DNA of 64,000 nt, from positions 3,410,001-3,474,000 of the forward strand of contig NZ_VCNH01000008.1 of the NCBI RefSeq assembly GCF_024355225.1. The letters are read 5' to 3'. Numbering within the stretch: position 1 is the stretch's first letter; each line of letters begins with the position of its first letter. The notes under the pieces are model-generated. The model had not been told where the DNA came from and made no database searches. It was given only the letters and a program-made list of their open reading frames with translations. The position numbers were made by a program, and so were the translations under genes. Of the stretch, positions 25,062 to 33,247 are shown in pieces. The stretch comes from Roseovarius sp. M141 (GTDB lineage Bacteria; Pseudomonadota; Alphaproteobacteria; Rhodobacterales; Rhodobacteraceae).

Positions 25062-27097
25062 GTCTTTTCTCCTGTTCTGATGAGCGCGTCGGCAGCGACA
25101 GCGCGGGTGGCGGTGCAGATCAGCGGATTGATCTCGGCCTCTTGCAAATGGGCGGCGTTTTGCACCGCATATTCCTGCACCGCCATGATGGCGGCGACAA
25201 TCGATGCACGGTCCGCACCCGGCTGGCCGCGATATCCGGCCAACATGGGGGCAATGCGCAGACTGTCCAGCGCCTCGGTGATATCTCGTGCCAAGACAGG
25301 CAGGATCAGCGATGCGCTATCTTTGAGCATCTCTGTCAGCACACCGCCCGCCGCGATGGTCAGAACAAAGCCATGCGCCGGGTCGCGTACAACACCGATC
25401 AGCAGCTCGGCCACGGTGCCGGTGATCATTTCCTCCAGCAGATAGGCGGGTGCGTTCATGCGCGCGGCGGCCTCCATCACGGCGCCCGGTGTGGCAAGGC
25501 CGAGGGCGACCGCCCCCGCCTCGGTTTTGTGGGCGAAACCTTCGCCCTTCAGCACCAGCGGCAGGGGCATCGCCTCGGCTGCGGCGCGCAGATCCGCGGC
25601 CTCCACCCGGCACGATTGCGGCACCGTCACCCCATGCGCCGCCAGCGCCGCCTTGCTGGCTGCCTCGCTCAGCACATCAGAAGGGCAGTCGGCGCCCGGC
25701 AAGAGCACAGGCGCATCGGCCGCGCGGTGACGCCCCAGCGTGGCCGCTGTTTCGATCGCGGTCATTGCCTCTTCGATGCCGAGCAGCGGGATGAGGCCGA
25801 CATCGGTGATGCGTTGCGCCACCTCCTCGCTCAGGTTCTCCGGCAGGCTGGCAACGAAGGCCAGAGGCGTGCCGCTTGCCTTGGCCGCCGCCGCACCTGC
25901 GGCAAGGGTGCAGTCCCATGCGGCATCGCTGCACCTGTCGGTACGTGGAAAATCGACGACAAGGCAACCCAACGCCACGTCACCCGACAACGCGGCGGTA
26001 AACGCCTGCGTCATCGCAGGAACATCATCCCAGATGAACGTGTGGTAATCCAGCGGGTTGGCCAGCGCCACCATCGGCCCCAGCGCGGCGCGCAGTGCAG
26101 TATGCTGCGCGGTGTCCAGCAGCGGAAAGGTAACGCCGCGCCCGACGGCAGCATCGGCCATCAGGCTCGCCTCGCCGCCCGAGCAGGACATTGATATGAT
26201 GCGCTCCGATCGCAGCGGCCCGGCCAGATGCAGCAGCTTGAGCGTCTCCAGCAGCTTTGACAGACTTTCAACCTGCGCAATCCCCAGCCGCCTCAACAAC
26301 GCCCGCGCACCTGCATCGCTGCCCGCCAGCGAGGCCGTGTGCGACACGGCGGCAGCCCGCGCCTGCACCGATTTCCCCGCCTTGAGCGCGACGACAGGCT
26401 TGCCCAAGGCGCGCGCGCGCCTTGCCAGCGCCTCAAAGGCGGCCAGATCTCCAACGCCTTCGATATGTAACCCCAGCGCGGTCACGCGGGGGTCCTCCAG
26501 CAGCGCCTGCCCGATGTCCGCCAGCCCGGTCTGCGCCTGATTGCCAGCGGTCGCCACATAGGCCAGCGGCAACCCGCGCGCCTGCATGGTCAGGTTGATC
26601 GCGATATTCGAGCTTTGGGTAATGAGTGCGACGCCCTTATCGCACCGCGTGCCGCCATGCTGATCAGGCCATAGCAGCGCGCCGTCGAGGTAATTGATGA
26701 ACCCATAGCAATTTGGCCCGATGATGGGCATGTCGCCCGCCGCATCCAGCAGCCGGTCCTGCAAGGCATCGCCATCGCCCATCTCTGCCTGCGCCTCACG
26801 GAACCCGCTGGCAAAACAAACAGCGCCGCCCCCGCCCATGGCGGCAAGGTCGCGCACCGTGTCGATGGTGGCGTTGCGGTTCACTCCGATGAAGGTTGCA
26901 TCCGGCGCCCCCGGCAGGTCGCCAAGCGAAGCGTAGGTGGGCAGGCCACCCATCTCGGCACGCTTGGGGTGAACCGGCCAAACCGCGCCGTCATACCCCA
27001 TGCGGCGGCACTGCTCGGTCACCGAAGCGCACCAGACGCCGCCACCAATGACAGCAATTGAGCGGGGCCGGAACAGACGGCTCAGATCGCGAGTCAT
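25058..27097 (-). CDS. NDP-forming acyl-CoA synthetase (acetate-CoA ligase family)
   Basis: A 679-aa fused alpha-beta acyl-CoA ligase. It has an N-terminal CoA-binding Rossmann domain (SIAVIGGGVWCASVTEQ), a ligase domain with GPNCYGFINY, the phosphohistidine-type motif AVSHTASLAGSDA, and a C-terminal ATP-grasp domain (KGEGFAHKTEAGAVALGL, EINPL). It probably activates carnitine, gamma-butyrobetaine or crotonobetaine for the CaiD and acyl-CoA dehydrogenase steps. It is coupled to caiD by a 4-base overlap, but separated from the rest of the island by a 252-base gap with hairpins. Confidence 0.82.
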   Translation of the reverse strand: MTRDLSRLFRPRSIAVIGGGVWCASVTEQCRRMGYDGAVWPVHPKRAEMGGLPTYASLGDLPGAPDATFIGVNRNATIDTVRDLAAMGGGGAVCFASGFREAQAEMGDGDALQDRLLDAAGDMPIIGPNCYGFINYLDGALLWPDQHGGTRCDKGVALITQSSNIAINLTMQARGLPLAYVATAGNQAQTGLADIGQALLEDPRVTALGLHIEGVGDLAAFEALARRARALGKPVVALKAGKSVQARAAAVSHTASLAGSDAGARALLRRLGIAQVESLSKLLETLKLLHLAGPLRSERIISMSCSGGEASLMADAAVGRGVTFPLLDTAQHTALRAALGPMVALANPLDYHTFIWDDVPAMTQAFTAALSGDVALGCLVVDFPRTDRCSDAAWDCTLAAGAAAAKASGTPLAFVASLPENLSEEVAQRITDVGLIPLLGIEEAMTAIETAATLGRHRAADAPVLLPGADCPSDVLSEAASKAALAAHGVTVPQSCRVEAADLRAAAEAMPLPLVLKGEGFAHKTEAGAVALGLATPGAVMEAAARMNAPAYLLEEMITGTVAELLIGVVRDPAHGFVLTIAAGGVLTEMLKDSASLILPVLARDITEALDSLRIAPMLAGYRGQPGADRASIVAAIMAVQEYAVQNAAHLQEAEINPLICTATRAVAADALIRTGEKT

Positions 27098-27127
27098 GGC
27101 AGGCGGCCCTCCAAAACAGATTCCATG

Positions 27128-27160
27128 CCTCCGGCGGGGATATTTTTAGCAAGAAAAAGG
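27128..27160 (+). repeat. intergenic repeat, copy 1 (GGCGGGGATATTT core)
   Basis: The core CCTCCGGCGGGGATATTT continues as an AG-rich tail. A second copy lies inverted at 27288-27320 and a third, more diverged one at 58706-58740. This type of CGGCGGG-A-TATTT-A-rich sequence is common between genes in Rhodobacteraceae. Confidence 0.6.
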
Positions 27161-27260
27161 GGGCGGTAACGCATAATTAACCACTCTTGGCCAGTATGAA
27201 ATCACGGTACAGGCGGGGACGCCGATGACCGTGCAAGGAGAAAGGGTTTCACCTTTCCGA

Positions 27261-27299
27261 GGGGGGACGCCGAGCAGGCTCCCCCCGTTTTCTTTTTGC
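27261..27299 (+). terminator. strong hairpin with T-run in the carnitine island gap
   Basis: GGGGGGA-C-GCC / GGC-TCCCCCC is followed on the plus strand by GTTTTCTTTTTG. No plus-strand gene ends nearby, so it may end antisense or stray transcription. On the minus strand the same hairpin lies between the acyl-CoA dehydrogenase and the CoA ligase and could reduce read-through. A smaller hairpin GAAAGG/CCTTTC is at 27240-27257. Confidence 0.55.
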
Positions 27300-27320
27300 T
27301 CCAAATATCCTCGCCGAAGG
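27288..27320 (-). repeat. intergenic repeat, copy 2 (GGCGAGGATATTT core)
   Basis: Read on the minus strand this is CCTTCGGCGAGGATATTT plus an A-rich tail, matching copy 1 at 27128-27160 in inverted orientation. The two copies face each other across the terminator-like hairpin. Confidence 0.6.
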
Positions 27321-27349
27321 CAAAAAGTCCTTCTGGAGCCACCTGTGCC

Positions 27350-28510
27350 TCAGGCGCCCAGGGGCCGCAGCAGATCGCGGCTGATGATGTGGCGCTGAAT
27401 CTCGGATGTGCCGTCCCAGATCCGCTCGACCCGCGCATCGCGCCAGAACCGCTCGATCGGGAAATCGTCCATCAGCCCCATGCCACCGTAGATTTGCAGC
27501 GTGGCGTCGGTGACGCGCGCCAGCATCTCCGAGGCGTAGAGTTTGGCCGAGGCGATTTCGCGGTTCGCGGGCAGGCCCTGATCCAGCCGCCAGGCGGAGG
27601 CAAGGGTCAGCCAGTCGGCCGCATCGATTTCGGTGATCATGTCGGCAATCTGGAAGCTGACCCCCTGGTTCTTGCCGATTGGCTGGCCAAACTGCTGGCG
27701 CTCGGCCGCATAGCTCAGCGCCAGATCAAAGCAGCGGCGCGCGCGCCCCACAGACATGGTGGCAACGGTGATGCGCGTGGCGTAGAGCCATTCGTTCATC
27801 ACGGCAAAGCCGCCATCCACCTCGCCCAGCACCTGCGCGTCCGGCAGGCGGCAATTGTCGAAATCCAGGATCATGTTCTTGTAGCCGCGATGGCTGACCG
27901 ATTTATACCCGTCGCGGATGGTAAAGCCCAGCGTGCCCCGGTCGACGAGGAAGGTCGTGATGCGTTTCTTTGGTCCCCTCGGTGTCTGATCCTCGCCTGT
28001 GGCGACGAATACGATGATGAAATCGGCGTGGTCGGCGCCCGAGATGAAATGCTTGGTCCCGTTCAGAACCCAATCGCCGCCGTCACGTTTGGCGTTGCAT
28101 TTCATGCCGCGCACGTCCGATCCGGCGCCGGGTTCGGTCATGGCCAACGCGTCCATCCGCTCGCCGCGCACGGCGGGAAGCAGGTAGCGTTCGCGTTGCT
28201 CCCCCTCGCAGGCCATCAGGATGTTCTGCGGGCGGCCAAAGAAGTGCGACAGCGCCATGGAGCCGCGGCCCAGTTCGCGCTCGACCAGTGCGAATTCCAG
28301 ATGGCTCAGGCCGGCGCCGCCGACCTCTTCGGGAAAGTTGCAAGCGTAGAACCCCAGATCCAACGTCTTTTGTTTGATCTTTTCGGCCACGTCGGCAGGC
28401 ACCTCGCCCGTGCGTTCGACCTCGGCCTCATGGGGGTAGATCTCGTTTTCGACAAAGCTGCGCACGGTCGAGACGATCATCTCTTGTTCGTCAGTCAATC
28501 CGAAATTCAT
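27350..28510 (-). CDS. acyl-CoA dehydrogenase, probable gamma-butyrobetainyl/crotonobetainyl-CoA enzyme
   Basis: A 386-aa acyl-CoA dehydrogenase with the full fold: AMTEPGAGSDVRGM signature, FAD/substrate block FGQPIGKNQGV, and QIYGGMGLMDD. The segment that usually carries the catalytic Glu (Y-E-G-T) reads IWDGTSEIQ with Asp366. The start overlaps the carnitine dehydrogenase stop (ATGA), so it belongs to that operon. Oxidation of gamma-butyrobetainyl-CoA to crotonobetainyl-CoA is inferred from the neighbours. Confidence 0.84.
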   Translation of the reverse strand: MNFGLTDEQEMIVSTVRSFVENEIYPHEAEVERTGEVPADVAEKIKQKTLDLGFYACNFPEEVGGAGLSHLEFALVERELGRGSMALSHFFGRPQNILMACEGEQRERYLLPAVRGERMDALAMTEPGAGSDVRGMKCNAKRDGGDWVLNGTKHFISGADHADFIIVFVATGEDQTPRGPKKRITTFLVDRGTLGFTIRDGYKSVSHRGYKNMILDFDNCRLPDAQVLGEVDGGFAVMNEWLYATRITVATMSVGRARRCFDLALSYAAERQQFGQPIGKNQGVSFQIADMITEIDAADWLTLASAWRLDQGLPANREIASAKLYASEMLARVTDATLQIYGGMGLMDDFPIERFWRDARVERIWDGTSEIQRHIISRDLLRPLGA

Positions 28511-29946
28511 GGTTTTGCTCCTTCATGGGCGGCAGCCAACGCGGCAATACGGGCAGCGACATCGGGACCGGGCGCGCAGGTGCGGCGCGTCTCAAGGCTG
28601 ACATGCAGCATGAACTGGTCGCAGGTCGCCAGAACCTCGCCATCGCTGGCGCGCTTCATCTCATGCAGGCAGCGCAGCTTCTTGCCCTGCCCTTCGGTCA
28701 CGCGAGTGTGGACCTCGACGGCGTCGCCCGCGTGGGTTTCGGCCAGATATTTCGTCGTCGTCTCGACGGTGAAATAGCTGAGTCCGCTTGCGATGTAGGC
28801 GTCATCGGCGCCGACGAACGCCATCACCTCTTCGGCGGCATCCGAGAATATCTGGCCGTAGCGCCCCTCGTTCATGTGGCCGTTCACATCCGTCCAGTCG
28901 ACGGGGATCGTGCGGCGCAGGCTGATCATGGGGCTACCGCCCTCCAGCACCGGACGCAGAGTTTTCTCATGCTCGTTCAGCAGACGGCCCGACGCGTTGC
29001 CCTGCTGTTTCAACGCGCGCATCATGGCAATGAGGTTGCCGTCGCGCTTGCGCTCCAGCTGGCGGATGGTGAGGTGGCCGGACTGGTCGTCGGACTGGTC
29101 CGCGATCATCTGGGCCAGCTCGTCGGTCAGCTCGGGCACGTCCATCAGCTTGGTCCACGGCCATTTGAGGCAGGGGCCGAACTGGTCGATGAAGTGCTTC
29201 ATCCCGGCCTCGCCGCCGGCAACGCGGTAGGTCTCGAACAGGCCCATCTGCGCCCAGCGGATGCCAAAGCCATAGCGGATCGCGTTGTCGATTTCTTCGG
29301 TCGTGGCGATGCCGTCCTTGACCAGCCACAGCGCCTCGCGCCAGACGGCCTCGAGGAAGCGGTCGGCGATATGGGCGTCGATCTCCTTGCGCACGCGCAA
29401 GGGATAAAGGCCGACGGAGGTCAGGATTTCGGCGGCGCGGTCGACGATAGCAGGGTCAGACGAGGGCGTCGCGACGACCTCGATCAGCGGCAGCAGATAA
29501 ACCGGGTTGAACGGATGGCAGACCATGATCTGACCGGGTCGCGCGGCGCCCTCTTGCAGCTCAGTGGGTTTATAGCCGCTGGTGGACGAGCCGATGACGG
29601 CCTCCTCAAGGCAGGCGCCTTGGATCTCGGCGTAGACCTTGTGCTTCATCGCCAACCGCTCGGGCACGCTTTCCTGAATCCAGCCGGCGCCGGTGACGGC
29701 CTCGGTCACGGTGTCGTGGAAGGTCAGCGCGCCCTCCGCAGGCATGGCGTAGTCATACAGCATCGGCAGCGCGTGGCGCGCGTTGTCCAGCACTTCGCCG
29801 ATCTTGCGTTTCGCCTGCGGATCGGGGTCGAAGATGCGCACATCCCAGCCATTCAACAAGAACCGCGCGGCCCATCCGCCGCCGATCACGCCGCCGCCGA
29901 TGATGGCGGCTGTCATTTTCTTGGTCATAAAACTGTCCGTTGTCAT
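28507..29946 (-). CDS. L-carnitine dehydrogenase fused to a hotdog thioesterase
   Basis: A 479-aa two-domain protein. Residues 1-325 are a 3-hydroxyacyl-CoA-dehydrogenase-type NAD enzyme (GGGVIGGGWAARF, CHPFNPVYLLPLIEV), the L-carnitine dehydrogenase (CdhA) group that makes 3-dehydrocarnitine. Residues about 335-479 are a hotdog thioesterase (DWTDVNGHMNEGRY), the counterpart of CdhB, expected to release glycine betaine from betainyl-CoA. In Pseudomonas the two are separate genes. The start may be the ATG used here or one six codons later, which has slightly better spacing to a CGGA site. Confidence 0.9.
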   Translation of the reverse strand: MTTDSFMTKKMTAAIIGGGVIGGGWAARFLLNGWDVRIFDPDPQAKRKIGEVLDNARHALPMLYDYAMPAEGALTFHDTVTEAVTGAGWIQESVPERLAMKHKVYAEIQGACLEEAVIGSSTSGYKPTELQEGAARPGQIMVCHPFNPVYLLPLIEVVATPSSDPAIVDRAAEILTSVGLYPLRVRKEIDAHIADRFLEAVWREALWLVKDGIATTEEIDNAIRYGFGIRWAQMGLFETYRVAGGEAGMKHFIDQFGPCLKWPWTKLMDVPELTDELAQMIADQSDDQSGHLTIRQLERKRDGNLIAMMRALKQQGNASGRLLNEHEKTLRPVLEGGSPMISLRRTIPVDWTDVNGHMNEGRYGQIFSDAAEEVMAFVGADDAYIASGLSYFTVETTTKYLAETHAGDAVEVHTRVTEGQGKKLRCLHEMKRASDGEVLATCDQFMLHVSLETRRTCAPGPDVAARIAALAAAHEGAKP

Positions 29947-29952
29947 GCGCCC

Positions 29953-30717
29953 TCAGGGCGCGTTGGTTTCGGTGTGGCCGTCGATCGCGATGATCTGGCC
30001 GGACATCTTGGAGGCGGCAGGCGAAGCGAGGAACAGGACAGTGTCGGCCAGATCGTCGACCGTGACCCAGGTGCGCATCGACACGCCTCGCACATACTGA
30101 TCGCGCACATCCTGCTCGGGGCGGTTGGATGCCTTCGCCTCCATCGCCACGACGCGGTCCATGCGGTCACCCGTCACGGCGCCGGGGCAGATGGCATTGA
30201 CGCGCACGCCCGCCTCGCCCAGCTCCATCGCCAGCGTTTTGGTGAGACCGACAAGGCCCCATTTCGCCGCCGCATAGGGCGAGCGGTAGGGATGGCCCCA
30301 TTGGCCCGACGTGGAGGACGTAATGATAATGCAGCCCGATTTCTGCGCCCGCATGATCCGCGCGGCCCAGCGGCACGTCAGGAACGCGCCGTTCAGATTG
30401 ACCGCAAGGCAGGCCTGCCAATCGTCATAATCCAGATCCTCGATCCGCCCCGCAGGGCCGCCGGTGCCTGCGTTGGCGCAAACAACGTCGATGCCGCCCC
30501 ATGCCTGCTCGACTTGGCCAAGGAAGCTGTCCATCTGGGCCGCGTCCGCCACGTCAGCCTGCCGCACGATAGCGCCCGGCATTTCAGCGGCGACACGCAC
30601 CGCCGCATCGCCATCCGCATCGCACAGCGCAACGCGGTCGCCCTGCGCCGTGAACCGCCGCGCAAGGCCCAGACCGATGCCCGAGGCACCCCCTGTAATT
30701 AGGACGCGGGCGGCCAT
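29953..30717 (-). CDS. short-chain dehydrogenase/reductase in the carnitine operon
   Basis: A 254-aa classical SDR. The cofactor motif TGGASGIG is near residue 8, NAG follows near 84, and the catalytic Ser-Tyr-Lys appears as SSTSGQWGHPYRSPYAAAK. An acidic residue at the end of beta-2 (CDADGD) suggests NAD rather than NADP. It lies between the dehydrocarnitine cleavage gene (directly abutting) and the carnitine dehydrogenase (6-base gap). D-carnitine dehydrogenase or 3-hydroxybutyrate dehydrogenase are reasonable guesses; the sequence does not choose. Confidence 0.8.
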   Translation of the reverse strand: MAARVLITGGASGIGLGLARRFTAQGDRVALCDADGDAAVRVAAEMPGAIVRQADVADAAQMDSFLGQVEQAWGGIDVVCANAGTGGPAGRIEDLDYDDWQACLAVNLNGAFLTCRWAARIMRAQKSGCIIITSSTSGQWGHPYRSPYAAAKWGLVGLTKTLAMELGEAGVRVNAICPGAVTGDRMDRVVAMEAKASNRPEQDVRDQYVRGVSMRTWVTVDDLADTVLFLASPAASKMSGQIIAIDGHTETNAP

Positions 30718-31629
30718 TTACTGAGGCGCGCGCTTGGTCAGGCGCAGCTTGTCGCGCACGTCGGCAGGGGTCATTATCCTGGCACCCATACGTTCGATGA
30801 TCTCGCGGGCGCGGGTGACCAGCTGGTAATTCTCGGCCAGCACGCCGCGATCCAGCATCAAGTTGTCCTCCAGCCCGACACGCACGTTGCCACCCGCCAG
30901 AACGGCGGCCGCGACATACGGCATCTGGTCGCGGCCCAGCGAAAACGCGGACCAGTTCCAATCGTCCGGCACGTTGTTGACCATCGCCATGAAGGTATTC
31001 AGGTCATTCGGCGCGCCCCACGGCACGCCCATGCACAGCTGCACCAGCGCGTCCTTTTCCAGAACGCCGTCCTTGACCAGCTGCTTGGCATACCAAAGAT
31101 GGCCGGTGTCGAACGCCTCGATCTCGGGCTTGGTGCCCGCTTCCGTCATCATGCGCCCCATCGCGGTCAGCATGCCGGGGGTGTTGGTCATGACGTAATC
31201 GGCTTCGGCAAAGTTCATCGTGCCGCAATCGAGCGTGCAGATCTCGGGCTGGCATTCCAGCACATGGGCCACGCGTTCGCTGGCGCCGACCATGTCCGAT
31301 GCGTCGTCGTTCAGCGGCAGTGGGTTTTCCGGGTCACCGAATATCATGTCGCCGCCCATGCCGGCCGTCAGGTTCAGCACGACGTCGGTATCGGCCGCGC
31401 GGACGCGATCGGTCAGTTCGCGGTACAGCTTCAGATCCCGGCTGGCCTTGCCGGTTTCGGGATCACGCACGTGGCAATGCACGATGGCCGCGCCCGCCTT
31501 GGCCGCCGCGATGGCACTGTTCGCGATCTGCTCGGGGCTGCGGGGCACATGCGGGCTGCGGTCCTGCGTGCCACCGCCCCCGGTCACGGCGCAGGTGATG
31601 AAGACATCGCGATTCATGGTCAGGGGCAT
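30718..31629 (-). CDS. cdhC: 3-dehydrocarnitine cleavage enzyme (BKACE/DUF849 family)
   Basis: A 303-aa beta-keto acid cleavage enzyme. The zinc-binding His-x-His is seen in AAIVHCHVRDPETGKASRD, and the TIM-barrel family blocks LNLTAGMGGDM, FDTGHLW and GGNVRVGLEDNL follow. In the CdhC role it condenses 3-dehydrocarnitine with acetyl-CoA to give acetoacetate and betainyl-CoA. ATG 31629 is preceded by AAAGGA and matches the family start. It is the first gene of the minus-strand carnitine operon. Confidence 0.9.
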   Translation of the reverse strand: MPLTMNRDVFITCAVTGGGGTQDRSPHVPRSPEQIANSAIAAAKAGAAIVHCHVRDPETGKASRDLKLYRELTDRVRAADTDVVLNLTAGMGGDMIFGDPENPLPLNDDASDMVGASERVAHVLECQPEICTLDCGTMNFAEADYVMTNTPGMLTAMGRMMTEAGTKPEIEAFDTGHLWYAKQLVKDGVLEKDALVQLCMGVPWGAPNDLNTFMAMVNNVPDDWNWSAFSLGRDQMPYVAAAVLAGGNVRVGLEDNLMLDRGVLAENYQLVTRAREIIERMGARIMTPADVRDKLRLTKRAPQ

Positions 31630-31714
31630 GGGCCATCCTTTCGAAAGGTTGCGTCTGTGGTTACCGCATATGGTAACGCTGGCGCCCCGGTCCATCGTGC
31701 AGTATCAGACATAA
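31630..31714. promoter_or_regulatory. cdhC/cdhR divergent promoter with palindromic operator candidate
   Basis: The region contains GTTACC-GCATAT-GGTAAC at 31660-31677, a perfect 6+6 inverted repeat with a 6-base spacer. It lies midway between the divergent carnitine operon and its regulator gene, which makes it the best candidate binding site for CdhR. Confidence 0.6.
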
Positions 31715-32659
31715 ATGATGCAGAAATGGACAAAACTCCAAGGCCTGCCGACGCGCATCGCCTTTGTGCTTTTCGACCGGTTTTCCAACCTGTGCCTTGC
31801 CAACTGTCTGGAGCCGCTGCGCGCCGCCAATATGGTCAGCCGGGCGAGTGTGTTCGACTGGCATATCTACACCATGACGGGCGGCGCCGCGTGCAGTTCC
31901 AGCGGGATGCAGGTCCTTCCACATGACGCGCTGGCCGGGCTGGAGCGGTGTGATTATCTCTTTGTTCTGGCCAGTTACGACCACGAGCGCCACGATATGC
32001 CCCGCACGCGGCAGGCGCTGCGCACTGCGGCCAAGAAGGCGCGGACGTTGGTCGGCATGGATACCGGGCCGTGGCTGATGGCGTCGGCAGGGCTGCTGGC
32101 GGGACGGCGCGCGACGCTGCACTGGGATTTGCAGGACGCCTTTGCCGAGCGGTTTCTGGACGTCGAGACCGAGCGCACCCGCCTGACCCGTGACGGGCCG
32201 GTCATCACCTGCGCCGGCGCGATGAGCGCACTGGATCTGATGATGGAGCTGATCGCCCAGCATGCGGGTATGGCGGCGCGTCTGGATGTCGAGGATCAGT
32301 TCATGCATGGCAGCGATACCGCGCCAAACGCGCCCCAGCCCGATGCGCTGGTGCGCGGCGCGCTGGCGCAGATGCGCGCGCATGTCGAACGCCCCCTGCC
32401 CCTGGGCGCTATCGCGCGGCGGATGGGGTGTCAGCCCCGCACGCTGGACCGGCATTTCCGCCGGGCACTGGGCGCGCCGCCCGGCACCGTCTACCGCCAT
32501 ATGCGCCTGTCCGAGGCGCGCAAACTGCTGGACAGCACGCAGTTGGGAATTGCCGAGATCGCAGTGCGCTGCGGCTATGAATCCCCCGCCGCGCTGGCCC
32601 GCGCGATGCGCGTGCGCTATGGTGCGGCGCCCACGTCTCTGCGCTCAACCGGCCGATAG
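31715..32659 (+). CDS. cdhR: GATase1-like AraC-family regulator of carnitine catabolism (CdhR type)
   Basis: A 314-aa regulator. A DJ-1/PfpI-type sensor domain (about 10-190) is followed by an AraC double helix-turn-helix (about 215-310; LGAIARRMGCQPRTLDRHFRRALG and IAEIAVRCGYESPAALARAMR). CdhR, GbdR and ArgR of Pseudomonas share this layout. It is divergent from the cdhC-led operon, as expected for its activator. Two adjacent ATG codons make the first residue uncertain, and no strong ribosome site is seen. Confidence 0.87.
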   Translation: MMQKWTKLQGLPTRIAFVLFDRFSNLCLANCLEPLRAANMVSRASVFDWHIYTMTGGAACSSSGMQVLPHDALAGLERCDYLFVLASYDHERHDMPRTRQALRTAAKKARTLVGMDTGPWLMASAGLLAGRRATLHWDLQDAFAERFLDVETERTRLTRDGPVITCAGAMSALDLMMELIAQHAGMAARLDVEDQFMHGSDTAPNAPQPDALVRGALAQMRAHVERPLPLGAIARRMGCQPRTLDRHFRRALGAPPGTVYRHMRLSEARKLLDSTQLGIAEIAVRCGYESPAALARAMRVRYGAAPTSLRSTGR

Positions 32660-32726
32660 CGCGGGAACTTGCGCAGCACGGCCGCGTTGATGCACCGTAG
32701 CCGTCATAGCGCGAAAAGGACATAAT

Positions 32727-32990
32727 ATGGACCGCCTCGCCCTCTACGTCACGTGGCTCGGCGCAACAGCCATCGCCGGCGCATTGATTATCGTCAGCTT
32801 CACCCTGGGCTATTATTCGGTTTGGGCCATCGCCATATGCATCATCGCAGCGGTGATCATCGCCTACCCCAGCGGCAAGCTGGTATCGAACATGATCAAG
32901 CGTTGGGACCCCGCGTGGGACAACCGAAGGAATGCACCCAAACCGGATCTGGATCGAAAACGCAGGGCAGACTCCGACCGGATCGACTAA
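32727..32990 (+). CDS. small membrane protein, 87 aa, unknown function
   Basis: Two hydrophobic helices (about 7-29 and 31-49) are followed by a basic, Asp/Arg-rich cytoplasmic tail. AAGGA lies 6 bases before the ATG. No family is recognised. It is downstream of cdhR but 67 bases away with its own ribosome site, so linkage to carnitine use is not implied. Confidence 0.65.
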   Translation: MDRLALYVTWLGATAIAGALIIVSFTLGYYSVWAIAICIIAAVIIAYPSGKLVSNMIKRWDPAWDNRRNAPKPDLDRKRRADSDRID

Positions 32991-33042
32991 TTTGCGGCAC
33001 GTCCCGGCAGTTCCTGCCTAAACTCGTCAGGTCGCGCTGCCG

Positions 33043-33216
33043 CTAACTAACCGCATTCGGCGGCGCTTCGCCCTTGAAAAAGGCGGTCAATTTTTGCACC
33101 GCCAGCACCCCCATCGCCTCGCGGACCTCCGGCGCGGAAATGGGGGCAGCAATGTTCGTTATTCTCAGATACCCCGGCGGCAATACAGCCGCCCAACGTC
33201 GGAAGCACCCCATCAT
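33043..33216 (-). pseudogene. possible remnant of a D-2-hydroxyacid dehydrogenase C-terminus
   Basis: The last 30 codons read ISAPEVREAMGVLAVQKL then TAFFKGEAPPNAV, strongly like the end of NAD-dependent 2-hydroxyacid dehydrogenases. Just upstream the expected Leu-Pro-His motif appears only in another frame (CTGCCCCCAT), as if a base had been gained. Nothing before it resembles the rest of such an enzyme. I read it as a decayed fragment; a short unrelated gene is the alternative. Confidence 0.4.
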
Positions 33217-33247
33217 ATAGGCGAGGGCGGCGTCAGGAAAACGCGGC

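Noticed and set aside
28525..30702. Long plus-strand open frame (about 725 codons) opposite the carnitine genes
   Set aside because: Antisense to CdhA-thioesterase and the SDR, low-complexity translation, no ribosome site or domain.
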